A stretch of 32,603 nt of DNA, taken from Bacteroidota bacterium. Its GTDB lineage: Bacteria; Bacteroidota; Bacteroidia; Chitinophagales; UBA8649. Within the stretch, counting starts at the first letter, position 1; each line of letters starts with the position of its first letter. The position numbers and the translations under genes were made by a program. The stretch spans positions 1 through 32,603 of the forward strand of contig DLYY01000223.1 in NCBI GenBank assembly GCA_003447535.1. The letters run 5' to 3'. Under the pieces are notes generated by a model. That model ran no database searches. It was given only the letters and a program-made list of their open reading frames with translations, and was not told the origin of the DNA. Shown piece by piece: positions 16,796-26,200 of the stretch.

Positions 16796-18274
16796 ATGAA
16801 AAAAAAATACATTGTAAGCTTTGATCAAGGAACAACGAGTAGTCGATGTATTTTGTACAATGCGCAAATGGCAGAAGTAAGTCGCGGGCAACTACCTTTT
16901 GAACAGTTTTTTCCCAATTCCGGTTGGGTGGAGCATGATCCTGAAGAGATATGGCAAACTTCTTTATCCTCCTTTAAGCAAGCCTGCAAAACATTAGGAG
17001 ATGTAAAAGATTCTATTGAGGCCATTGGCATCACGAACCAGCGAGAAACTACCGTAGTATGGGATAGAAGAAATGGAAAGGCAGTTTATCCCGCAATCGT
17101 GTGGCAAGATCGTCGCACCTTATCGTATTGCAATGAGTTAAAATCGAAGGGGCAAGAAGATAGAATTCGCGACAAAACAGGGCTTCCTATTGACCCTTAT
17201 TTTTCAGCAAGCAAAGTGCGTTGGATTCTAAACTCCTCTGAAGAAATCCGGCAACGTGCAGAGGAAGGTCATCTATGCTTTGGAACTATTGATTCATGGT
17301 TAATCTGGAAGCTTACTCAAGGAAAATCCCACATCACCGATGCGTCTAATGCCTCTCGAACTATGCTTTTTAATCTTAAGACTGGATCTTGGGACGAAGA
17401 ACTCTGTAAGCTCTTTGATATTCCTATGTCTACGCTTCCAAAGGTTGTAGATTCTAGCGGTGATTTGGCCATAGCTCACCCGGATGTTCTAGGAAGAGCT
17501 ATTCCCATTCGAGGAATTGCAGGAGACCAACAAGCAGCCTTGTATGGACATGACGCCATAGAAGAAGGAATGCTTAAGAACACCTATGGAACCGGATGTT
17601 TTATGTTGATGAATACGGGCGACAAAATCCTTAACCCAAGCTCTGGAATTCTGGCGACAGTCGCATGGCGAATTAATGGCACGATTACCTATGCTGCAGA
17701 AGGAAGTGTTTTCAATGCAGGAAGTGCTATGACTTGGTTAGAGGATGTCAACTTAATCGAAAATGTAAAGGAAACCGCGCAAAGTGCAGAGAAAACCCCT
17801 CATAATCCGCTGCTGATCTTTGTCCCTGCCTTTACGGGATTAGGTGCACCCTATTGGGATTCAACCGCTCGAGGACTTCTTATCGGTTTAGAAAGAAACA
17901 CTTCCAAGGAGGCTATTGCCCGCGCTGTGTTAGAATCTATTGCCTATCAAAATCAAGATTTGTTGCTTGCCATGAAGCATGCATCCGGTTTAGAACCTTC
18001 TGCCCTATATGTAGATGGGGGCATGACAGCAAATTCCTTTTTAATGCAGTTTCAAAGTGATCTTTGCCAAATAGCTATCCATCTTCCCTCTAATCAAGAA
18101 CAAACAGCCTTAGGGGCTGCAAAATTAGCGGCAAAACCAAGCAACTTCTTTTCCGAAAACATTGAACACAATACCTCCTTGTTTTCTCCCAGTGCTTCGG
18201 ATTATAAAGAAGGCTATACTCAATGGAAAAAAGCAGCTCAACGCGCCATGCATTGGACATCAACTCAAGATTAG
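16796..18274 (+). CDS. glpK: Glycerol kinase
   Basis: A 492-residue FGGY-family kinase, close to the ~500 residues of E. coli GlpK. It phosphorylates glycerol to glycerol 3-phosphate with ATP in the cytoplasm. Diagnostic segments are FDQGTTSSR (9-17), GWVEHDPEEIW (43-53), GITNQRETTVVWD (78-90, with the glycerol-binding R83-E84), WQDRR (103-107), IDSWLIWKLT (165-174), DASNASRTMLFNL (182-194), GDQQAALYGH (243-252, with catalytic base D244), NTYGTGCFMLMNTG (262-275) and PAFTGLGAPYWD; the C-terminal YVDGGMTANSFLMQFQSD closes the ATP site. No glycerol facilitator or GlpD gene is adjacent. The Mpo1-like gene follows after 5 bases, suggesting one transcript. A 16-base palindrome in the upstream gap may control it. 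Confidence 0.95.
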   Translation: MKKKYIVSFDQGTTSSRCILYNAQMAEVSRGQLPFEQFFPNSGWVEHDPEEIWQTSLSSFKQACKTLGDVKDSIEAIGITNQRETTVVWDRRNGKAVYPAIVWQDRRTLSYCNELKSKGQEDRIRDKTGLPIDPYFSASKVRWILNSSEEIRQRAEEGHLCFGTIDSWLIWKLTQGKSHITDASNASRTMLFNLKTGSWDEELCKLFDIPMSTLPKVVDSSGDLAIAHPDVLGRAIPIRGIAGDQQAALYGHDAIEEGMLKNTYGTGCFMLMNTGDKILNPSSGILATVAWRINGTITYAAEGSVFNAGSAMTWLEDVNLIENVKETAQSAEKTPHNPLLIFVPAFTGLGAPYWDSTARGLLIGLERNTSKEAIARAVLESIAYQNQDLLLAMKHASGLEPSALYVDGGMTANSFLMQFQSDLCQIAIHLPSNQEQTALGAAKLAAKPSNFFSENIEHNTSLFSPSASDYKEGYTQWKKAAQRAMHWTSTQD

Positions 18275-18279
18275 TATTT

Positions 18280-18651
18280 ATGGTAAAGCATCGATCCGAC
18301 ATTGATAAAAAGCATACCTCGTTATCATCGTTTTATCTGTATTATCTCTATGAGCACCGCCATTCCACAAATAGAGTACTCCACTATATAGGAACTTCAG
18401 GAGTCATTGCCTTGCTTATTCTGAGTATTTTATGGCAGTACTGGATTCTGCTAGCCTTTATTCCATTTGTTGGATATGGATTTGCCTGGATTGGCCATGG
18501 ACTTATTGAGCGCAATAAACCCGCAACATTTACCTACCCCTTCTACAGTTTAGCAAGTGACTTTATCATGTACTTCCATTGGATTACTGGCAGGCTATCT
18601 GGCCAATTGAAGGCTATGGAAAAGCACTATGGATTATCGAATAAAGACTAA
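18280..18651 (+). CDS. Mpo1-like (DUF962) membrane protein
   Basis: A 123-residue protein of the DUF962/YGL010w family. The family signature is intact: EHRHSTNRVLHYIGT (25-39), then YGFAWIGHGLIERNKPATF (66-84) and YPFYSLASDF (86-95). H28, H35 and H73 fit the conserved histidines that bind iron in yeast Mpo1, a dioxygenase that shortens 2-hydroxy fatty acids by one carbon. Two hydrophobic helices lie at about 41-70. I used the ATG at 18280, because an upstream in-frame ATG (18223) lies inside glpK and the family starts near this point. It begins 5 bases after glpK. Its 3' end overlaps the convergent yaaA gene by 18 bases. A role in fatty-acid alpha-oxidation is inferred from the yeast relative only. 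Confidence 0.82.
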   Translation: MVKHRSDIDKKHTSLSSFYLYYLYEHRHSTNRVLHYIGTSGVIALLILSILWQYWILLAFIPFVGYGFAWIGHGLIERNKPATFTYPFYSLASDFIMYFHWITGRLSGQLKAMEKHYGLSNKD

Positions 18652-19377
18652 AAGATCTTCCGAACTCTCAGCTTCCGAAAATTGGTAATCTTCAACCGAA
18701 AACTTCTTAAGGCAATTGATTTCATGTATGCGATGTTCCATGACATATCGTGCCATAAGTCCTCGGGCTCGTTTGCTGTGCACGGCCACATTTTTTAGTC
18801 CCTTGGGAGACTTTTGTAAAAAGGAACAGCTAACGACATCAATTGGAAATAAATTCCAATCCACTGATTTACTATACTCAGCAGACATAAGGTTGAGTAA
18901 ATACTTCGTATCCAAGGCATTGACATGAGCATGCAGCACTTCCGTATTTCGCTTACGCCAAAAGTCGTGATAGGCTACGTTTGTCTTGGGGCTTCGTAAA
19001 GCCATTTCCAATCGATATTGGCAAAGGCTGTCTAAGGGCCGTAAAATACCGTACAATGCCGAAAGAATTCCTAGGTGATCTTGAGCATAGCGCAGAGTAT
19101 CGGGAGAAAGAGTTTGAGCATTAAGTCCAGAAAAAGCTGTTCCTGTATACGACCACAGAGCCATTCCTTGTTGTCTTGTCTCTGCATGGTACATAGTATA
19201 TACAGCCTCTGTTAATGCCGGTGACAACTTCATCCATTGTCGAAGCTCATCTTTCTTTACGCCCTGAATATCGCTCCATACCTCATTTGACGCAGCTTCA
19301 AAAATGGGTTGAGAAGGAGTAAGTGTTGGATGACTTGTAAGCTCCATGGTTTTGGATGGAGATAATAATACCATCAT
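18634..19377 (-). CDS. yaaA: Peroxide stress protein YaaA (UPF0246)
   Basis: A 247-residue protein matching the YaaA/DUF328 family in length and motifs: LLSPSKTM at the start (4-11), YTGTAFSGLNAQTL, DHLGILSALYGILRPLDSLCQYRLEM, VVSCSFLQKSPKGLKNVAVHSKRARGLMARY given here in parts, and a C-terminal YQFSEAESSEDLLVFIR. In E. coli YaaA lowers free intracellular iron during hydrogen peroxide stress, limiting DNA damage, and its fold binds DNA. The start at 19377 (ATG ATG) overlaps the upstream GH3-type gene stop by 4 bases in the ATGA style. It is therefore the last gene of a long minus-strand operon. Its 3' end overlaps the convergent Mpo1-like gene. Confidence 0.92.
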   Translation of the reverse strand: MMVLLSPSKTMELTSHPTLTPSQPIFEAASNEVWSDIQGVKKDELRQWMKLSPALTEAVYTMYHAETRQQGMALWSYTGTAFSGLNAQTLSPDTLRYAQDHLGILSALYGILRPLDSLCQYRLEMALRSPKTNVAYHDFWRKRNTEVLHAHVNALDTKYLLNLMSAEYSKSVDWNLFPIDVVSCSFLQKSPKGLKNVAVHSKRARGLMARYVMEHRIHEINCLKKFSVEDYQFSEAESSEDLLVFIR

Positions 19378-20891
19378 AGTTCTTGCGATGTTAATACACT
19401 ATCTAAAATACTACGGTCACCCCGCATTCGAGGGACTTTCACCTGACCACCCAGCCTACCCTCTTGACTCAACCATCGATAAAAATGGCCTTGTTGTAGA
19501 GATGTAATATGAAGTTCTTCTAACACCAACCCATTATAACGTTTCGCCGCATAGTCACAATTGACCTGCATGAGGCCTTCGTCAAGATCTCGCGTAAATC
19601 CCTTTAGGTCTAATGGAGATCTATTCCATTCAATAAGCCACTCATGCCGAGCAACTCCTTGACGCACCTGAGTCGATGGGCCCATTGTGTATTCTTCAAT
19701 CTCAGCATTGTATTTATCGCATACTCGAGGCAAGACCTTTTGTACATGGGATTCCATGAGTTCTTCTCCTACTAAGTTTATACTGTAGCTTGTACGGCCG
19801 GTAACCTTTATTCGAAAGGGAGAAAGGCTAGTAAACTGGACTACATCTCCTGTTCTATAGCGCCACAACCCCCCATTGGTAGAAATCACTAATTCATAGC
19901 CCTTGTTAAGGGCTACTTCATGAATTACTAAAGTTTTTGGTTGTTCATCCGTCCATGAAGTTTCGGGTATAAACTCATAATATATTCCATAATCCAGCAT
20001 GAGTAACATGTCATCTATCCCTTGGGAAAATCGATCTTGAATCCCAAAAAACCCTTCCGATGCATTGTAGGTTTGGAGGTAGTTTATGGGTTTACCTAAT
20101 AGCCGTTCAAATTGCTCCTTGTAAATCCCCAAAGACATTCCACCCCAGACATAGAGTTCTAAGTTGGGCCAAACCTCAGCTATAGTTTTCGCCCCGGAAT
20201 AATCCAAAACACGTCGTAAGAGCACTACATTCCAACTTGGAACGCCACTTAACATAGTAACATCTTCTTTGCAAACCCTTTCGGTAATCTGTTGAAGTTT
20301 GGTTTCCCAATCCGGTAAAAGGGTCAGGGATTCCCGAGCAGCCTGACGGAATTGAGCCCAGAATGGAAAATTTCGAATAATGATAGACGATAAATCTCCA
20401 TAATAGGCATTGGGATTTATCTCATGAACTTGAGCACTCCCCCCAACAATTAAATTTTTTCCTTCAAACAACGAGGATTCACTGTGATTGGCCAGATAAA
20501 GTGCTAACATGTCCTTACCTCCTTTGAAGTGACAATTCTCTAAGGATTCTTTTGATACAGGAATAAACTTTCTAGGTCCACCTGACGTACCTGATGATTG
20601 CGCAAACCACTTTGTTTTTCCAGGCCAAAGGGCATGTCGTTCACCTTCCATCATACGTGTAATCCATGGCTCAAGACTCTTGTAATCCTGCAAGGGCACT
20701 CTTCGCGCAAAATCATCTCTTCCCTTAAGCGACGAGTAGTCATAGGTCTCACCCCAAGAAGTTTGAGTAGCACGTTGTATAAGCTGCTCAAGCACATCGC
20801 CTTGAACCTCCTCTGGATACTGCATGAAAAGCTCAATAGAGTGCAAGCGTTTTTTCATAATCCACGAGGCAATGGAATGAACTAGGCGCAT
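19374..20891 (-). CDS. GH3 family acyl-adenylating enzyme
   Basis: A 505-residue member of the GH3 auxin-responsive-promoter family, part of the ANL adenylating superfamily. Plant GH3 enzymes adenylate a carboxylic acid and join it to an amino acid; bacterial substrates are mostly unknown. The nucleotide loop is QSSGTSGGPRKFIPVS (98-113). YNASEGFFGIQD (275-286) holds the acyl-adenylate motif, and YRTGDVVQF (345-353) with VTGRTSYSINLVGEEL (363-378) forms the hinge and second ATP-binding segment. Length is typical of Bacteroidota GH3. The gene starts 6 bases after the SDR stop and overlaps yaaA by 4 bases, placing it inside the long operon. The pairing with an SDR suggests a two-step modification of a small acid or acyl group, but no substrate is visible. 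Confidence 0.88.
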   Translation of the reverse strand: MRLVHSIASWIMKKRLHSIELFMQYPEEVQGDVLEQLIQRATQTSWGETYDYSSLKGRDDFARRVPLQDYKSLEPWITRMMEGERHALWPGKTKWFAQSSGTSGGPRKFIPVSKESLENCHFKGGKDMLALYLANHSESSLFEGKNLIVGGSAQVHEINPNAYYGDLSSIIIRNFPFWAQFRQAARESLTLLPDWETKLQQITERVCKEDVTMLSGVPSWNVVLLRRVLDYSGAKTIAEVWPNLELYVWGGMSLGIYKEQFERLLGKPINYLQTYNASEGFFGIQDRFSQGIDDMLLMLDYGIYYEFIPETSWTDEQPKTLVIHEVALNKGYELVISTNGGLWRYRTGDVVQFTSLSPFRIKVTGRTSYSINLVGEELMESHVQKVLPRVCDKYNAEIEEYTMGPSTQVRQGVARHEWLIEWNRSPLDLKGFTRDLDEGLMQVNCDYAAKRYNGLVLEELHITSLQQGHFYRWLSQEGRLGGQVKVPRMRGDRSILDSVLTSQEL

Positions 20892-20897
20892 AGCAGT

Positions 20898-21902
20898 TTA
20901 CTTTTGTTTTAGATACTTTGCGCAAACCTCTTGTATCCCCGATTCGATGTCACGCAACTTATGATCAACGGCATTCATAACCTTGGCATTGCTGTAGTGG
21001 TAATCAAATTGGGTATAACGTGCTGTTTCTTTGGATATTCCGGGCTCCAACCCCGTAAACCAGGATTGTACAGCATGCATTCGCCATGCAACGCCAGCAA
21101 GAAATGGGCTTACAGTTAAGGTTGGTGGACGCTTGTTAAAGCCTTTGGCCACCATTTTTAAAATATCCGAAAAACTGTGTTGCTCAGCCGTGAGAATAAA
21201 TCGCTCGCCAAAGCATTTGCGCTCAAGCAATTTGAACGTTAAATCAATTACATCTTCTAGCATAATAAAGCCCATTCGCCCTGTGGGAGCAAATCGATTA
21301 CCCTTAAACGCCAGTTGAAACATTCGTGAAGAGCCTCTATTCCAATCACTGTGACCAATAACGGTCGCAGGATTTACAATAAGGACGTTTAGCCCCTCAT
21401 GAAACCCTCTATATCCCTCTAACTCCGCTTTGTACTTGCTAATTGCATATCCCGTATTATGCTTGTGGTCCATCCACTTTTTGGATTCATCAATAATGCC
21501 GTCCATTTGGTAGCGGCCGAGAGCAGAAACCGAGCTAACATGAACAAAAGATGCCATATTCAATTCAAGCGCAGCATTGATCATATTGGCTGTGCCCTGG
21601 ATGTTGGTCTTCATCATCTGCTGCCTTCTTTTGGGTAAAAAGGAAATCATAGCTGCTGCATGAATCACATGCTGACATCCCTTCATACCCTCAAGCAAGG
21701 ACTGAATCTCATTGATATCTCCTAAACACCATTCGATTTGATCATCGACTTCTTTAAGCCATGGGTCAGGAACTTCTTTTCGGCGCAATGCAACCACTCG
21801 ATAGCCTTCTCCCAATAGTTTACGTATAAATTGGGCCCCTAAAAGACCTGTGGCACCTGTAACAAAAATACTATCCCCTTTAGGGTAAAATAATGGCTCC
21901 AT
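20898..21902 (-). CDS. NAD(P)-dependent epimerase/dehydratase (extended SDR)
   Basis: A 334-residue Rossmann-fold enzyme of the extended short-chain dehydrogenase/reductase class. The nucleotide loop is VTGATGLLGAQF (14-25), the catalytic serine lies in VSSVSALG (122-129), and the YxxxK pair is Y152/K156 (GYAISKYKAE). NPATVIGHSDWNRGSS follows at 177-192. The sequence resembles the dihydroflavonol-4-reductase-like and 3-beta-hydroxysteroid-dehydrogenase-like groups more than sugar-nucleotide epimerases, because the typical UDP-sugar binding segments were not recognised. The ATG at 21902 lies within the last 23 bases of anmK, and the GH3-type gene follows 6 bases after its stop. The substrate is unknown. 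Confidence 0.85.
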   Translation of the reverse strand: MEPLFYPKGDSIFVTGATGLLGAQFIRKLLGEGYRVVALRRKEVPDPWLKEVDDQIEWCLGDINEIQSLLEGMKGCQHVIHAAAMISFLPKRRQQMMKTNIQGTANMINAALELNMASFVHVSSVSALGRYQMDGIIDESKKWMDHKHNTGYAISKYKAELEGYRGFHEGLNVLIVNPATVIGHSDWNRGSSRMFQLAFKGNRFAPTGRMGFIMLEDVIDLTFKLLERKCFGERFILTAEQHSFSDILKMVAKGFNKRPPTLTVSPFLAGVAWRMHAVQSWFTGLEPGISKETARYTQFDYHYSNAKVMNAVDHKLRDIESGIQEVCAKYLKQK

Positions 21903-22947
21903 TGATTGTATCCTTTCTTGCTCCTGTATAGTTCGCTCTAGCGTTTACCGTCTCAAGATAACGACTTAGACCCATCCAAGCGATGCACAATGCCTCTTTG
22001 CCCTCGACAACAAGATTCTCCGGCTTAAAAACCTCACATTGACTTGCCTGACAAATGCAATTAAACAAGGTTGTATTGTACGCCCCTCCCCCTGTAACCA
22101 TGATACATTGGAGGTTACCGTGTTTTATCCAACGAGCGGTCTCCGAGGCCATGAAATGGATATAGGTGAATAATGTATCTTTTAGAGAGAGCGGTACGTA
22201 TTTTTCAAGATATTGAAGTACTTCCTTTGTGTACGAATTATCCAATGATTTGGGAGGTTCAAGAGAAATATAACTCAATGCACGAAGCTGTTCAAGCAGT
22301 TCAACAATTACCCGTCCACCTTGTGAGAGGTTTCCATTGCAATCATACTCATGGCCGCTAAGCTGGGCTACATGGTTTATGACTTGATTACAAGGCGCAA
22401 TATCAAAGGCTAATCCCAACTTTGGCATATTGAGATTGGCAATGCCCCCAAGATTAAGATAGCCGTCATAGCCAGGAAACAGCACTTCTTCTGAATAAGC
22501 CAGAATAGGTGCTCCTTGACCACCATAACTGAGGTCAGAAGATCGAAAATCATAGATCACGGGGCATTGAGCAGCAGATGCTACAGCATTCGGCTTACCA
22601 ATTTGGAGAGAACTTCCAATGTTTGGATCATGAAAGATGGTGTGACCATGGCTTGCAATAAGATCTAGATTACCAATACCCTCGCAACGTATATGAGTCT
22701 CTACAGATTGAGCAAAAAAATGCCCTAAGTCTGCATCCAAGGTGAAAACATCGCGTGCAGTAGCCGCAACGGCCTTGGAGAGCCGATTGGCCAATTCCTT
22801 TGGATAGGCATAAGTTTTCAGTGACTGTATAGCAAAAGACCACTCACCATTTAAGATCGAGAACTCAACACAACAAACATCTAAACCATCCAATGAACTG
22901 CCGGACATCAAACCCAAAACCGACCACTTTAATGATCCCTTTTTCAT
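21880..22947 (-). CDS. anmK: Anhydro-N-acetylmuramic acid kinase
   Basis: A 355-residue kinase of peptidoglycan recycling. It converts 1,6-anhydro-N-acetylmuramic acid to MurNAc-6-phosphate with ATP. Key segments are GLMSGSSLDGLDVCCVEF (12-29), ASHGHTIFHDP and SLQIGKPNAVASAAQCPVI, then DFRSSDLSYGGQGAPILAYS (holding the catalytic Asp), LNLGGIANLN, FDIAPCNQVIN and the C-terminal MVTGGGAYNTTLF. Bacteroidota AnmK proteins are about this length. MurQ, the etherase for the next step, is not in the window. The gene starts 3 bases after the cytochrome c gene stop and overlaps the SDR start by 23 bases, so it is translated as part of the long minus operon. Confidence 0.93.
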   Translation of the reverse strand: MKKGSLKWSVLGLMSGSSLDGLDVCCVEFSILNGEWSFAIQSLKTYAYPKELANRLSKAVAATARDVFTLDADLGHFFAQSVETHIRCEGIGNLDLIASHGHTIFHDPNIGSSLQIGKPNAVASAAQCPVIYDFRSSDLSYGGQGAPILAYSEEVLFPGYDGYLNLGGIANLNMPKLGLAFDIAPCNQVINHVAQLSGHEYDCNGNLSQGGRVIVELLEQLRALSYISLEPPKSLDNSYTKEVLQYLEKYVPLSLKDTLFTYIHFMASETARWIKHGNLQCIMVTGGGAYNTTLFNCICQASQCEVFKPENLVVEGKEALCIAWMGLSRYLETVNARANYTGARKDTINGAIILP

Positions 22948-22950
22948 GAG

Positions 22951-23271
22951 TTATGGGGCCACAGGTAAAGAATCCAAGTAAGATGCGACGAGATCGATTT
23001 CCTCAGAGTTAAGGTTTCCAGAAAAGGCTGGCATAACCCCTCTGCCTTTAGTGATAATATGGATGCGTTCCTCCATATTGAGGTCGGAATACTGTAGGTT
23101 TTTGGCACCATTTAGTTGGGCGTTGCCATGGGCACCGTGACAACGTTGACACTGTTCTATATAAATGCGTTGACCCTTTGATAGAGCCTTTCTTTTTCCT
23201 ATGGCGCCACCACACGAACCAATAATCCATGCCACGCAGAAGAGCGTTAACCAAGCACTTCCTTTTTTCAT
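22951..23271 (-). CDS. Small class I cytochrome c lipoprotein
   Basis: A 106-residue mono-haem cytochrome. A lipobox (I17-G-S-C20) at the end of the signal peptide predicts a lipid anchor on Cys20. The haem motif is CQRCH (C41, C44, H45) and the sixth ligand is likely M80 in GVMPAF. The rest (EEIDLVASYLDSL) is the usual C-terminal helix. It should carry electrons at the outer face of the inner membrane or in the periplasm. Partner oxidases are not in the window. Its ATG shares one base with the stop of the giant PKD-repeat gene (TAATG), and anmK follows 3 bases after it. Expression is therefore probably tied to both neighbours. Confidence 0.9.
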   Translation of the reverse strand: MKKGSAWLTLFCVAWIIGSCGGAIGKRKALSKGQRIYIEQCQRCHGAHGNAQLNGAKNLQYSDLNMEERIHIITKGRGVMPAFSGNLNSEEIDLVASYLDSLPVAP

Positions 23272-26200
23272 TAGCGCGTTAGCGTTACATTCCCTTTGTA
23301 CGAAATAATCTCTCCATCATACGACAAGGCTTGAATAGACCAAACGTAAACCCCTAAGGGCTGCTCTTTGCCTCTAAAGCGACCGTCCCAGCCCATATCA
23401 TTGATATCAGACGTATTGAACAGTAGTCCCCCGCTGCGATTCCAAATGCCAAAGTCTAGTACCTGTGTAAGATTTAGCGAAGCGATAATGTGAAAGAAGT
23501 CGTTGACGCCATCTCCATTTGGAGAAAATGCCGTTGGCAGATAGAGGGCATTTTTTCCTTCAACAAAAACATTGACCGAATCATAATTCTCACACCCATT
23601 CCCACCAAACGAAGAAAGGACATAGGTTGTGTTATCTAGGGGCTCGACGTCGATGACAAGACTTCCCGGATTGAGAATGCTCGGATTATCTATCCAAGCA
23701 AGACTTCCCTCCCCTTCAGCAAAGAGTTCTGCTTGAGTGTTTCGAAAAATCGTAGTATCACTACCCGCATTCACAAGGGGTAAATTCAGACCTGTGACAC
23801 TGATGACTACCGTGTCATCAAAGCAAGCGTTAGAACCAACTACATTAATGAACGTACTTCCTGTTACAGAATAAAACAGTGTAGTGCTCTGCGAGAGCTC
23901 AATACTAGACTCACTCCATGTATAGGTCTCGGCACCTAAAGCATCGAGAACAAGTTCACTTCCAATACAAATTGAAGTATCACTCACTACATCTACCGAG
24001 ACAGGAAATTGAACGGGAAGAAAAATACTATCAGAGTTCTCACAGCCATGAATATTGGATGCAATCACCGTGTACCAATTCGTATCAATCGGAGTAATAA
24101 AGGCTTGATTTCCTTGGCTTGAATCTATCGCTGGATCTAGAAGCCACAGATAGGAAATTGCTTCATCCGAAAAAGCATCTAACACATAGGGGACACCTTC
24201 GCACACAAAAGGTCCTATTGGAAGAATTGTTACATCCGGAAGATAATTGACCTCAAGCTGCAAGGTGTCTCGATTTAAACACTGTAAAGTTCCAATATCA
24301 TCTGCAATTTCCAAGATATAGGTCTCGTCAAAGGATGGGCTAACCAATGTTATATCTGCAGTTGGGTCAAGAATGGATGGATCACTCGTTATCCATGAAT
24401 AGCTATCATACCCTGGAGGTGCAGAAAGCTCGTAAGGCAAAGCATCAATACATACAGAATCAACATCGGGTATCGTGATAAGCGGCAGAGGAAGGACCTC
24501 TATACGAATGCTATCCAAGTCTCCATAACAATAATTGGTTACCTGCAAGGTGTACGTTGTCGTTACCTGAGGTGTAAAAATTGGAAGACGTATACTAGAA
24601 TCGCTTAGTCCAGCCGATGGCGTCCATAAATATTCACTGACTAACCCTTGATCAGCGACATCAACTTGTGCCGTATCTCCAAAACATGTGGAATCTACCG
24701 AGAGGCTGATAAGATCCAATGCGGGGTTTAACACGGTAACTAAAACAGAGTCGCGACCAAGACAATTATTGGAATCAATCCCCTCCACAACGTATAGAAT
24801 ATTGGTGTCTGGCGAAGCAATAGGATTACTAATCAGACTATTATTTAGGCCATCAAGAGGTGTCCAAGCGTAGGTTATAGCCCCGGTTGCTTGTAATTGC
24901 ACCTCATCGTTAAAGATAAGAGGTAAGCTGATGTTGAGGCAAACTGAGGTATCTAAGCCCGCATCAATATTTGGTGCTGGGTATACCCCTAGATTCATGG
25001 AATCCAATTGAACGCAGTTGTTGACATCGGTTACCTCGACTACATAAGTGGTAGCAGATACAGGGCTAGCCACAGGGCTCGAGAGGGTTGGATTACTGAG
25101 GCTAGATAGCGGACTCCATTGGTAACTTACCCCGCCAGAAGCATTTAACTGAAGCGATGTACTGCCGCATATAAAAGTGTCGGCTGTCAAGCTGACTATT
25201 GGCAAGGTGTTTACCGCTACTGGGACAGAAAATGTGTCTCTACAAAATAATGATGACGTGACAATCAGCGATACATTGTAGGTGCCCGCCGTATCAAAGG
25301 TAAAGCTCGGGTTTTGGACCAAGGAAGAGCCCTGACTTCCAAAGGACCAATTGTAGGCAATCAATATGCCTGAGTCCAATGATGAGGAATCAACAAAGAA
25401 AACAGGTGACCCCTCGCAACGATCACCGAATACAAAATCTGCATTCGGTATCGGAAGGACTTCAATATTTTGAAGCATGCTGTCTATACAACCCAAAGAC
25501 GACTCAATGACAAGGTTTACTTGATAAAGTCCCGGTTGAGGATAAGAGTAGCTGGCATTTGTGGCATTGGAGGTATCAGACAATACATTCAAGTCTCCTA
25601 AATCCCAAGACCACTCGGCTATACTGCCTTCTGTGGTAGTTGAGCCATCCAAAAATTGGGAGGCAATATTTAGGCAGGTGTCCAGTGCTTGAAAGTTTGC
25701 TTCGGTATACGCCACGTTTACTTCTACCGAATCTTCGTCAAAACACCCTTCTGCCGTAGTAACTAATACAACATATTGAATCAATGAATCAGGATTTACA
25801 GTGGGTTGGTTGGTTGTTTCGCCTGTTAGGCTTGGTGATGCATTCCATAGATAATCTTGTCCTCCACTAACATTTAGCGCAACAGCATCTCCCTCGCAAA
25901 TTACCGTATCAGGCGTGATAGCGATGTTTGGCAAGGGGTTAATAACCAAGGGAAGGGTGGCCGTATCTCTACAGGCAAGATTTGATATGGCATTTACTTG
26001 GATATCATAGGTGCCCGCAGGAAAAAAAACCTGAGGATCAATGGCCGTACTTGACCATCCATTGCCGTCATCAAAATCCCATTCATAGGAGATAATACTT
26101 CCTGATAAAATTGTTGATTCGTTCACAATATCTATCGAGTCGCCTTCACAAGGAAGCGATGTGGAGTAGGCAAATTCCGGCAAAGGGTGAACCACTGCTG

